Part shown: positions 18,237 to 26,045 of the stretch, piece by piece
Layout of the letters: every line of letters starts with the position of its first letter
Numbering within the stretch: the first letter of the stretch is position 1
NCBI RefSeq assembly: GCF_004357765.1
Contig: NZ_SMTE01000002.1
Coordinates: 1-64,000 of the forward strand
DNA from: Pseudomonas putida
GTDB lineage: Bacteria; Pseudomonadota; Gammaproteobacteria; Pseudomonadales; Pseudomonadaceae
Reading direction: 5' to 3'
DNA length: 64,000 nucleotides
Program-made: the position numbers and the translations under genes
Notes under the pieces: model-generated
What the model was told of the DNA's origin: nothing
The model's database searches: none
What the model saw: the letters and a program-made list of their open reading frames with translations, nothing else

Positions 18237-19514
18237 TCAGCGTTCGACGATCACCGTCACCCCCTGGCCACTGGCCGCGCAGACCGAGATCAATCCACGC
18301 CCCTTGCCCGCCGTGGCCAGCAATTTGGCCAGATTGGCCAGGATGCGCCCCCCGGTGGCGGCGAACGGGTGCCCTGCGGCCAGTGAGCTGCCCTTGACGT
18401 TGAGCCGGCTGCGGTCGATGGCGCCCAGTGGTGCATCCAACCCAAGCCTGTCGCGGCAGTAGTCAGCATCCTCCCAAGCCTTGAGGGTACACAGCACCTG
18501 CGCGGCGAACGCCTCGTGGATCTCGTAGTAGTCGAAATCCTGCAGGCTCAGCTTGTTGCGGGCCAACAGCCGCGGCACTGCATACACCGGCGCCATAAGC
18601 AGCCCTTCCTGGCCTTTGACGAAGTCCACCGCCGCGGTCTCGCCATCGACCAGATAAGCCAGCACCGGCAGGCCCTGTTGCTCGGCCCACTGTTCACTCC
18701 CCAACAGCACCAGCGAGGCGCCGTCGGTCAGTGGCGTCGAATTGCCAGCCGTCAGCGTGCCCTGCCCGCTCCGGTCGAATACCGGTTTGAGCTTGGCCAG
18801 CTGTTCCAGGGTCAGGTCCGGGCGCAGGTTGTTGTCGCGGCTCAGCCCCAGGTAAGGGGTCAACAGATCGTCCTGCCAACCCTCGGCATATGCCGCGGCC
18901 AGGTGCTGATGGCTGAGCAAGGCCAGTTCGTCCTGCTCGGCACGGCCGATGCCCCAGGTCTGGGCCATGCGCTCGCAGTGCTCGCCCATCGACAGCCCGG
19001 TGCGCGGTTCGCCATTACGCGGCAGTTCAGGTTTGAGATGCCCAGGTCGTAGCTTGAGCAGTGGTTTGAGCCGCTCCCCCAGGCTGCGCCCACGGTTGGC
19101 CTGCAACAGCAGACGCCGCAAACCCTCGCTGACCGCGATCGGAGCATCGGAGGTGGTGTCGACGCCTCCGGCGATGCCGCTTTCGATCTGGCCCAGGGCG
19201 ATCTTGTTGGCCACCAGCAAGGCCGCCTCCAGACCGGTACCGCAGGCTTGCTGGATATCGTAGGCCGGTGTCGTCGGCGCCAGACGCGAACCCAGTACGC
19301 ACTCGCGGGTCAGGTTCATGTCGCGCGAATGCTTGAGCACCGCGCCCGCGACCACCTCCCCCAGGCGCTGGCCATGCAGCCGATAGCGCTCGATCAGGCC
19401 TTCCAGGGCGCTGGTGAGCATGGCCTGGTTGCTGGCCGTGGCATAGGCGCCATTGGAGCGGGCGAAGGGAATTCGGTTGCCGCCCAAGATCGCGACCCGG
19501 CGAGATGAACGCAT
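18237..19514 (-). CDS. Acetyl-CoA C-acyltransferase (thiolase), FadI-like
   Basis: A 425-residue thiolase. The nucleophile segment is QQACGTGLEAA, the histidine pair appears as YEIHEAFAAQ and AAGHPFAATGGR, and the second cysteine as SVCAASGQG, so all catalytic elements are present. It would cleave 3-ketoacyl-CoA, or condense acetyl-CoA with an acyl-CoA. The third codon of the open frame (ATG at 19514) is preferred as start because AGGAGG is then about nine bases away, whereas it nearly touches the first ATG. It diverges from the FabG-like and MaoC genes, forming a three-enzyme set acting on 3-ketoacyl and enoyl thioesters. Confidence 0.9.
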   Translation of the reverse strand: MRSSRRVAILGGNRIPFARSNGAYATASNQAMLTSALEGLIERYRLHGQRLGEVVAGAVLKHSRDMNLTRECVLGSRLAPTTPAYDIQQACGTGLEAALLVANKIALGQIESGIAGGVDTTSDAPIAVSEGLRRLLLQANRGRSLGERLKPLLKLRPGHLKPELPRNGEPRTGLSMGEHCERMAQTWGIGRAEQDELALLSHQHLAAAYAEGWQDDLLTPYLGLSRDNNLRPDLTLEQLAKLKPVFDRSGQGTLTAGNSTPLTDGASLVLLGSEQWAEQQGLPVLAYLVDGETAAVDFVKGQEGLLMAPVYAVPRLLARNKLSLQDFDYYEIHEAFAAQVLCTLKAWEDADYCRDRLGLDAPLGAIDRSRLNVKGSSLAAGHPFAATGGRILANLAKLLATAGKGRGLISVCAASGQGVTVIVER

Positions 19515-19632
19515 GCGCATGCTCCTCCTGAAACAAATTGATCCGTAGAGACTAGGCGTTTTTACCGCTTTCGAACGACCTGGTCATAAAGTTGGTCCAC
19601 ACTTGCAAGCTTGCCTTCAGGGAGACCCGCAC

Positions 19633-20985
19633 ATGAGCGACCGCTATCTCGGCTTTGCCAATTCCAACCTCGGCCGGCGCTTGGTCGACGCACTTGGCCT
19701 ACCCCGCCCGGCGCCGCTGGAACGCTGGCAGGCCGGGCGCCTGCGGCCGGTGGAAGGCGCGCTGGTGATTGGCGGCGGGCCGCTGGCCGCAGCGGTCGAG
19801 GCCATCGCTGCCCGGCTGACCGACGAATGCTACAGCTTCAACGGCGACAGCTTGCAATCCCCCGCCTGGGTCGCCGGCATGGGACCGAAGATCAAGGCCC
19901 TGGTATTCGATGCCAGTCATCTCTCCGACAGCGATGCGCTGCGGCAGTTGCGCGAGTTTTTCCAGCCATTGCTGCGCAGCCTCGCCGCCTGCGCGCATGT
20001 GGTGATCCTCGGTCGCGCCCCTGAGCGCCTCAGCGACCCGCTGGCCCGCGTCGCCCAGCGCGCCCTCGAAGGCTTCAGCCGTTCATTGGCAAAGGAGTTG
20101 CGCAATGGCGCTACCGCCCAGCTGCTGTACGTCGACGAAGCTGCGCAAGACCAGCTCGAAGGCGCCCTACGCTTCTTCCTGTCGCCCAAGAGCGCCTTCA
20201 TCTCAGGCCAGGTGCTGCGCCTGCAGGCCTGTGCGCAACAGGTCGAGGACTGGACCCGGCCATTGGCCGGGCGCCGGGCGCTGGTCACCGGGGCGGCCCG
20301 CGGCATCGGCGCCGCCATCGCCGAAACCCTGGTGCGCGACGGCGCCGAGGTGACGCTGCTGGATGTGCCACAGGCGCGCAACGACCTCGAGGCGCTCGCC
20401 GAACGCCTCGGCGGCAGGGCCCTGGCCCTGGACATCTGTTCGAGCGACGCAGCGACGCAACTGATCGAGGCGCTGCCCGATGGCATCGACATCGTCGTGC
20501 ATAACGCGGGCATCACCCGCGACAAGACCCTGGCCAACATGACCCCGGAGTACTGGGACGCCGTGCTGGCGGTCAACCTTAAAGCCCCTCAGCTACTGAC
20601 CCAGGCACTGTTCGAAGCCGGTACGCTCGGCACCGATGCCCGGGTGACCCTGCTGGCATCGGTCAGCGGCATCGCTGGCAACCGTGGCCAGGCCAACTAT
20701 GCGGCGAGCAAGGCCGGACTGATCGGCCTCGCCGAAGCCTGGGCCGCCACGCTGGCCGAACGCGGGGGCAGTATCAATGCCGTGGCCCCGGGGTTCATCG
20801 AAACCCACATGACCGCCGCCATGCCGATGGGTCTGCGCGAAGCCGGACGACGCCTGAGTTCATTGGGCCAGGGCGGGCGCCCGCAAGATGTCGCCGAAGC
20901 GATCGCCTGGCTTAGCCAGCCAGGCTCCGGCGCGGTCAACGGCCAGGTCCTGCGGGTCTGCGGCCAGGCACTGATGGGGGCCTGA
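19633..20985 (+). CDS. High-molecular-weight 3-oxoacyl reductase (FabG4-like)
   Basis: A 450-residue SDR, about 200 residues longer than ordinary FabG. Residues 1-205 are an extra N-terminal flavodoxin-like domain without the cofactor motif. The C-terminal part, from about 210, carries GAARGIG, HNAG and the catalytic YAASKAG. This layout matches the high-molecular-weight FabG proteins known from mycobacteria (FabG4), which reduce 3-ketoacyl-CoA using NADH. The ATG at 19633 has GGAG upstream. The MaoC gene starts two bases after the stop, so the two are one operon. Confidence 0.88.
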   Translation: MSDRYLGFANSNLGRRLVDALGLPRPAPLERWQAGRLRPVEGALVIGGGPLAAAVEAIAARLTDECYSFNGDSLQSPAWVAGMGPKIKALVFDASHLSDSDALRQLREFFQPLLRSLAACAHVVILGRAPERLSDPLARVAQRALEGFSRSLAKELRNGATAQLLYVDEAAQDQLEGALRFFLSPKSAFISGQVLRLQACAQQVEDWTRPLAGRRALVTGAARGIGAAIAETLVRDGAEVTLLDVPQARNDLEALAERLGGRALALDICSSDAATQLIEALPDGIDIVVHNAGITRDKTLANMTPEYWDAVLAVNLKAPQLLTQALFEAGTLGTDARVTLLASVSGIAGNRGQANYAASKAGLIGLAEAWAATLAERGGSINAVAPGFIETHMTAAMPMGLREAGRRLSSLGQGGRPQDVAEAIAWLSQPGSGAVNGQVLRVCGQALMGA

Positions 20986-20987
20986 AG

Positions 20988-21839
20988 ATGAATCGACCAT
21001 GGCACGACCTGCAGCACCCTGATTCGCGCGCCAGCCTCTACCTGCGTGCGGCCAGCAAGCGCTCCATCAGCGGCGACAGCCTGCCAGCCAGCGGACTGCG
21101 CTGCTGGGCTCGTGTGCAACCGAACAACCTGGCGGAATACCGCAAGCTCTGCCATTTCACCGACGACGGTCGCCTGCCGGCCACCTATCCACACATCATG
21201 GCCTTCCCCCTGCAATTGCAATTGCTGACCGCCAAGGACTTTCCCTTCCCCCTGCTGGGGCTGGTGCACCTGCACAACCGCATCGAGGTGCTGCGGCCAA
21301 TGGGTGGCATTGATGGCCTGCGGTTCGCCGTTCATGCCGACAACCTGCAACCACACGCCAAGGGTGGCACCTTCGACCTGATCAGCGAAGCCGAGGACGG
21401 CCTGGGGCTGCTCTGGCGCGAGACCAGCCGCATGCTGGTCCGCGGGCTGCACCTCGACGGCCTTGCCGGCGAGGCCGACGAGGAGCCCGCTGAACCGCTG
21501 CCCGAAGCCACCCGCTGGTACGCCGACAGCGATATCGGTCGGCGTTATGCCAGGGTCTGCGGCGACTACAACCCGATTCATCTGAGCGCGGTCAGCGCCC
21601 GGCTGTTCGGCTTCCCCACGGCCATCGCCCACGGTATGTGGACCCAGGCGATGGCCATGGCTGCCTTGCGCACGCATCTGCCCAACAGCGGCTATGCCTT
21701 CGAGGTGGATTTCCGCAAGCCGGTGCGCTTGCCCTCGGAAGTGCGGCTCAGCGCCAGCCCGGCTGGGCCCAGCGGGCTATTGCGCCTCGATGGCCATGCA
21801 GACCTGCTGCATATGGTCGGGCGATGGGAGCGGTTATAG
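20988..21839 (+). CDS. MaoC-like (R)-specific enoyl-CoA hydratase
   Basis: A 283-residue double hot-dog protein. The C-terminal half carries the hydratase-2 motif YARVCGDYNPIHLSAVSARL with the catalytic Asp and His, followed by FGFPTAIAHGMW. The N-terminal half lacks the motif, as in the double-domain HtdX/HtdY type. It would hydrate enoyl-CoA to (R)-3-hydroxyacyl-CoA or the reverse, the step adjacent to the FabG4-like reductase. It begins two bases after that gene and is clearly co-transcribed with it. Confidence 0.9.
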   Translation: MNRPWHDLQHPDSRASLYLRAASKRSISGDSLPASGLRCWARVQPNNLAEYRKLCHFTDDGRLPATYPHIMAFPLQLQLLTAKDFPFPLLGLVHLHNRIEVLRPMGGIDGLRFAVHADNLQPHAKGGTFDLISEAEDGLGLLWRETSRMLVRGLHLDGLAGEADEEPAEPLPEATRWYADSDIGRRYARVCGDYNPIHLSAVSARLFGFPTAIAHGMWTQAMAMAALRTHLPNSGYAFEVDFRKPVRLPSEVRLSASPAGPSGLLRLDGHADLLHMVGRWERL

Positions 21840-21894
21840 CCTCTTGCTTTGCACCGGGCCTGCACCGAAGCTATACGGCATTAGGAGAGCCCCG

Positions 21895-22200
21895 ATGAAC
21901 CTGCAAGAACTCACCCAACGTCTGCACCAGATCCGCGACAACAATGACTGGCGCCGCTTCCACAGTCCGAAGAACCTGGCCATGGCCGCCAGCGTCGAAA
22001 TGGCCGAGCTGGTCGAAATCTTCCAGTGGCTGAGCGAGGACGAATCCCGCCAATTGCCGCCCGAGAAACTTGCCCACGCCGGCCAGGAAGTCGGCGACGT
22101 CATCCTCTACCTGTTGCTGCTGTGCAGTGAACTGGGGCTGGACATGGATCAGGTGGTCCGGGCCAAGCTGGCCGACAGCGAAAGGCGCTTCGCCCGATGA
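21895..22200 (+). CDS. MazG-like nucleotide pyrophosphohydrolase
   Basis: A 101-residue all-helical NTP pyrophosphohydrolase of the short RS21-C6/dCTPase-like group. The metal-binding pattern EMAELVEIFQW and the later EVGDVILYLLLL supply the E-x2-E and E-x2-D residues. Such enzymes remove noncanonical or surplus (d)NTPs. AGGAGAG precedes the ATG. Its stop overlaps the start of cmoM in ATGA, so the two are translationally coupled. Confidence 0.88.
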   Translation: MNLQELTQRLHQIRDNNDWRRFHSPKNLAMAASVEMAELVEIFQWLSEDESRQLPPEKLAHAGQEVGDVILYLLLLCSELGLDMDQVVRAKLADSERRFAR

Positions 22201-22946
22201 ACGACCGCCATTTCGATGAGCTGGCCACACGATTTGCCGAGAAGATCTACGGCGGCGCCAAGGGCGCGATCCGTCTCGCCGTGCTCCAAGCCGACCTTGC
22301 CGAGGCCCTCCCCGATCGTCCTTTGCGCATTCTCGATGTCGGTGCCGGACTCGGTCACATGTCCCTGTGGCTAGCCGAACGCGGCCACCAGCTGACCCTG
22401 GCTGAACCGGCCGCACCGATGCTCGAAGGTGCCCGCGCGCGTTTTGCCGAAGCCGGCCAGCGGGCCACGTTCATCCAGGCCCCCTGGCAGGACCTGTTGG
22501 GCCAATTGAGCGAGCCGTTCGACGTGGTGCTGTGCCACGCGGTGCTGGAATGGCTGGCCGAACCGGCGAGCATCCTGCCGGTGCTGCGACAGCTGACGGC
22601 GCCAGACGGCTGGCTGTCGCTGGCATTCTACAACCGCGATGCGCTGGTCTATCGCAACCTGCTCAAGGGCCACTTCCGCAAGTTGCGCAGCAATCGGCTG
22701 GAGGGCGAGAAGCAGAGCCTAACCCCGCAAAAACCACTTGATCCGCGTGAGCTCAAGGCGCAACTTGAATCCTTGTGGGAGGTCGAAAGCGAGAGTGGCG
22801 TGAGAGTGTTCCACGATTACATGCCCAAGGAATTCCAGGCCAAGGTCGAACTGCTCGATCTGCTGGAAATGGAACTGGCCCACCGCCGACACCCCAGTTT
22901 CGCTGGGCTCGGTCGCTACCTGCACTGGATCTGCCGTCCGCGCTGA
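22197..22946 (+). CDS. cmoM: tRNA uridine(34) 5-carboxymethoxy methyltransferase CmoM
   Basis: A 249-residue class I SAM methyltransferase. The N-terminus [20 protein letters not shown], motif I ([11 protein letters not shown]), [18 protein letters not shown] and the late [10 protein letters not shown] block follow E. coli CmoM (formerly SmtA) along the whole length. CmoM methylates the carboxymethoxy group of cmo5U34 in tRNAs to give mcmo5U. It overlaps the upstream pyrophosphohydrolase gene by four bases. Confidence 0.88.
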   Translation: MNDRHFDELATRFAEKIYGGAKGAIRLAVLQADLAEALPDRPLRILDVGAGLGHMSLWLAERGHQLTLAEPAAPMLEGARARFAEAGQRATFIQAPWQDLLGQLSEPFDVVLCHAVLEWLAEPASILPVLRQLTAPDGWLSLAFYNRDALVYRNLLKGHFRKLRSNRLEGEKQSLTPQKPLDPRELKAQLESLWEVESESGVRVFHDYMPKEFQAKVELLDLLEMELAHRRHPSFAGLGRYLHWICRPR

Positions 22947-22965
22947 GCGCCTGCCAGGAGGAACC

Positions 22966-23601
22966 ATGCCGTACCGTCCGCTGTACCTGGCCCTGTTGCC
23001 TTTCGCCCTGGCTGCCTGCCAGGGCAGCAACCCTTACGTCGCCAGCAGCAACCCCCTGCCACCGGCCCCGTCCGGCGCCGCCAGCACCTTCGATGCCAGC
23101 GCCTATCCGGCGCCGGCTCGTGACTATGGGCGGTATCGCAGCTGGAGCTGGCGCAACGGCCAGTTGCCGCGCGGCACCGCTGCCGCCGATCCGGCCCAAG
23201 TGGCCGAGGCGATCAGCAACGCCCTGGACCAACAAGGCCTGCGTCCGGCGAGAGATGCCAAGGCCGACCTGCTGGTGAGCGCCGATATCCGCCTGGAGCG
23301 GCGTCTGCGCCAAGTGCGTGACTATGACTACTACGACCCGTATTACGGCCCGTATCCCTACGGGGGCGTCGGTTTCGGCGGCTACCGCAACGGTTACGGC
23401 GCCTATGGCAGCGTGCCGATCGTGCGTACCTATGAGGTGCAAGTGATGGTGGTGCGCATCGACCTGTTCGATGCTCGAAATGGCCAGCCGGTATGGAGTG
23501 CCAGCGCCGAGAGCGGCAGCGACAAGGACTCGCCACGCGAACGTGAAGCCGCTCTGCGCGACTCGGTGCACAAGGCACTCAGCGGCTATCCTCCCAGCTA
23601 A
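22966..23601 (+). CDS. DUF4136 lipoprotein
   Basis: A 211-residue lipoprotein. A hydrophobic signal ends in the lipobox LAAC with the cysteine at residue 18. The body has the DUF4136 pattern: YGRYRSWSW early, a run of predicted-helix [20 protein letters not shown], then [21 protein letters not shown] Tyr/Gly-rich loop lies at about 122-147 ([19 protein letters not shown]). AGGAGGA precedes the ATG. A second DUF4136 gene follows after 19 bases. The function of the family is unknown. Confidence 0.88.
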   Translation: MPYRPLYLALLPFALAACQGSNPYVASSNPLPPAPSGAASTFDASAYPAPARDYGRYRSWSWRNGQLPRGTAAADPAQVAEAISNALDQQGLRPARDAKADLLVSADIRLERRLRQVRDYDYYDPYYGPYPYGGVGFGGYRNGYGAYGSVPIVRTYEVQVMVVRIDLFDARNGQPVWSASAESGSDKDSPREREAALRDSVHKALSGYPPS

Positions 23602-23620
23602 CGTTCAACGGAGATCCATC

Positions 23621-24190
23621 ATGTTGCGTCGTCTCGTACTCATGACGTTCGCGTCGATACTCGCCGCCTGCTCGAGTAGCAATGTGCAGCAGGACTACGA
23701 CGCCAGCCGCGATTTCGCCGCCTACCGCAGCTGGGCATGGCAGGAACCTGCGTTGCAATACCGACCGGACGATCCACGCATCAAGAGCGACCTGACCGAA
23801 CAGCGCATCCGCCAGGCGGTCGCAGACCAACTCGACCAGCGCGGCCTGCGACCGGTCCAGGGCAATGCCCGGCCTGACCTGAGCGTGCAGGCCTACCTGA
23901 TCGTCGAGCAACGCCAGCAACAGATCACCACCAACTACGGCGGCGCTTGGGGCGGTTACTGGAATGGTTACTGGGGCGGGCCGATGTACAACGAAACCCG
24001 CAGTGTCGACTACAAGGTCGCGACCATCCAGGTCGACCTGTTCGACACCCGCGACGGCAAGCTGGTATGGCGCGCCAGCGCCGAGCAGATCATGAACAAC
24101 TACCCACCCAGCCCCGAGGAGCGCAACAGCGCCATCCGCAATACAGTGGCCAAGGTCATGGACAACTATCCACCTGGTAGAGCCAAGTAA
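23621..24190 (+). CDS. DUF4136 lipoprotein, paralogue of the preceding gene
   Basis: A 189-residue lipoprotein with lipobox LAAC (cysteine at 17) and the same layout as its neighbour: YRSWAWQEP, IRQAVADQLDQRGLRPVQG, a short Gly/Trp/Tyr loop (YGGAWGGYWNGYWGG), and QVDLFDTRDGKLVWRASAE. The pair is a local duplication that has diverged, and the aromatic-glycine loop is the most variable part. Both are likely attached to the outer membrane. The function is unknown. Confidence 0.88.
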   Translation: MLRRLVLMTFASILAACSSSNVQQDYDASRDFAAYRSWAWQEPALQYRPDDPRIKSDLTEQRIRQAVADQLDQRGLRPVQGNARPDLSVQAYLIVEQRQQQITTNYGGAWGGYWNGYWGGPMYNETRSVDYKVATIQVDLFDTRDGKLVWRASAEQIMNNYPPSPEERNSAIRNTVAKVMDNYPPGRAK

Positions 24191-24200
24191 CCGCGTGTCC

Positions 24201-24224
24201 GGGCGAGGGCGTTCGCGCTCGCCC
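24201..24224. terminator. Hairpin after the DUF4136 genes
   Basis: GGGCGAG pairs with CTCGCCC around a GC-rich loop, ten bases after the stop. There is no T-run, so it is only a possible terminator. Confidence 0.35.
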
Positions 24225-24314
24225 TGCTCACGACAAGGCAATTAGCCATCACCCTGACTACACTCCTGGAACCGTCGCCATGCCTGACCTGCGCTGGCCG
24301 GCAAAGGAGTGCCC

Positions 24315-26045
24315 GTGGTCTTTCGATCCCCCAAACGCCAACGCGGTGCGATCGGCCTGATGGCCGCGTTGACCCTGGGCTTGGCGTTGTTGATGATGCT
24401 CCTGGTCGTCGACAGTGGCCGCCTGTACCTGGAGCAGCGCAAACTGCAGCGTATCGCCGACATGGCGGCGCTCGAGGCGGTCAATGCCGGTGCCGATTGC
24501 CTGGGCCCGTCCAGCAGCGCCCTGGCCACGGCGCGCAGAGCGGCGACCCGCAACGGCCACCCCAGCGAGACCGGCCGTTCACTGTTGGCCGAGTGCGGCA
24601 GCGTCACGAGCGGAGCCAGCGGCGTAAGGACGTTCGCCCCCGACGCCAGCAAGAACGAGGCGATCCGTGTCACTGTCGGGCATGACGTCGCCAGCAGCGT
24701 CGTCACCGGCGCCTGGTCGCTGCTCAGCGGCACCTCGGCGTCCACTCTGACGCACTTGCAGGCCCAGGCCACAGCCGGTCGCAGCGGCCCGGCGCTGGCC
24801 AGGCTGAATATTCGCAGCAGTCTGGCGGTCATCGACACGGCCAAAAGCAATCAGCTCAATGCATTGCTCGGCGCCCTGCTCGGTACCCAGTTGCAACTGG
24901 GCGTAGCGCAATGGCAAGGCCTGCTCGACGCCAACCTCAACCTGCTGCGATTTCTCGATGCCTTGGCCGTGCAGGCCAAGATCAGTGCCGGCGATTACAC
25001 CGAGTTGCTGCAACAGACCGTGAAACTGGGTGACGTGCTCGCCGTGATGGCCGAGGTGGCGAAGCAGGACAACGCCCTCGTCGACCTCAGCGGGCTGCTC
25101 GACCTCAGCCTGGCGGCGCAGAACGCCGGCGGTATCGTCCTCGGCGACCTGCTCAACATCCAGAACGGCACCACCCAGGCCGGCCTCGATGCCAGCCTGC
25201 AGGTGCTGCAACTGGTTCAGGGGATGATTCAGCTCGCCAACAGCCAGCACGCCGCCGAGGTGACCCTGCCGATCAGTGTGCTGGGGCTGGCCAATGTCAG
25301 CACCCGGGTGAAGATCATCGAGCCGCCGCAGTTCTCGGCCATCGGCGATCCTGCCCTAGCCCTGCCCAACGCGCCCCAGGCGGCTGGGCAGATCTATGTG
25401 CGTACCGCCCAGACCCGGTTGTTGCTCAAGATCGACCTCGGGCCGCTGTTGGGCGGTCTGAACCTGGGTATCATTCAGGTGCTGCCCAACCCGAGTCTCG
25501 ACGTCGGTCTGGAGGTGGCCAGCGCCAGCAGCCACGTGATCGACTACGATTGCAGCTCGCCGGCCAGCAAGCGGCTGCGCGTCGACAACGACGCCGCCGC
25601 AGTGAAGCTGATGATCGGTACGATCGACAGTGGCTCGTTCTTTTCCTCCCAGAATCCGGCGAATGCTGCGCCACTGGTGCTGCTGAGGGTCCTGGGCATC
25701 GACATCGGCCTGGGCGCTAACTCACCGGTCTTCGCCCACAGCGAGACCTACGACTTTCTCAAACCCCCAGAGCTCGATCAGACCCCGCCAGCCAGTCGCA
25801 CCATGAACACCCAGGACATCGTCGCCAGCCTCGGCAAAACCCTGGCCGGGCTCGAATTGACGCCCCGCATTCCGCTGGTGAGCCTGCTGCTCGATCTGGT
25901 CACCGGTTTGATCGGCGGCTTGCTGGGCTCATTACTGGACCCGCTGCTCAACAATCTGCTGGCGCTGCTCGGCATCGATCTCAACCAAGTGACTGTGGAG
26001 GCCAACCTGAGCTGCCACAGTGGCCGACCGCAACTGTTGATCTAG
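24315..26045 (+). CDS. tadG: TadG-like pilus assembly protein
   Basis: A 576-residue membrane-anchored protein. A prepilin-like N-terminus RQRGAIGLMAALTLGL is followed by a single hydrophobic helix (about 13-35) and a long periplasmic part rich in leucine repeats, ending in a hydrophobic LxxLL stretch (about 530-560). TadG and TadE/F-type proteins anchor the Tad machine and carry a type IV pilin-like leader. The start is a GTG at 24315, because AAGGAG would overlap the more upstream GTG at 24309. It converges with pprA with a four-base overlap, and is separated from the tadA-D operon by pprA, the pseudopilin gene, fppA and pprB. Confidence 0.8.
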   Translation: MVFRSPKRQRGAIGLMAALTLGLALLMMLLVVDSGRLYLEQRKLQRIADMAALEAVNAGADCLGPSSSALATARRAATRNGHPSETGRSLLAECGSVTSGASGVRTFAPDASKNEAIRVTVGHDVASSVVTGAWSLLSGTSASTLTHLQAQATAGRSGPALARLNIRSSLAVIDTAKSNQLNALLGALLGTQLQLGVAQWQGLLDANLNLLRFLDALAVQAKISAGDYTELLQQTVKLGDVLAVMAEVAKQDNALVDLSGLLDLSLAAQNAGGIVLGDLLNIQNGTTQAGLDASLQVLQLVQGMIQLANSQHAAEVTLPISVLGLANVSTRVKIIEPPQFSAIGDPALALPNAPQAAGQIYVRTAQTRLLLKIDLGPLLGGLNLGIIQVLPNPSLDVGLEVASASSHVIDYDCSSPASKRLRVDNDAAAVKLMIGTIDSGSFFSSQNPANAAPLVLLRVLGIDIGLGANSPVFAHSETYDFLKPPELDQTPPASRTMNTQDIVASLGKTLAGLELTPRIPLVSLLLDLVTGLIGGLLGSLLDPLLNNLLALLGIDLNQVTVEANLSCHSGRPQLLI

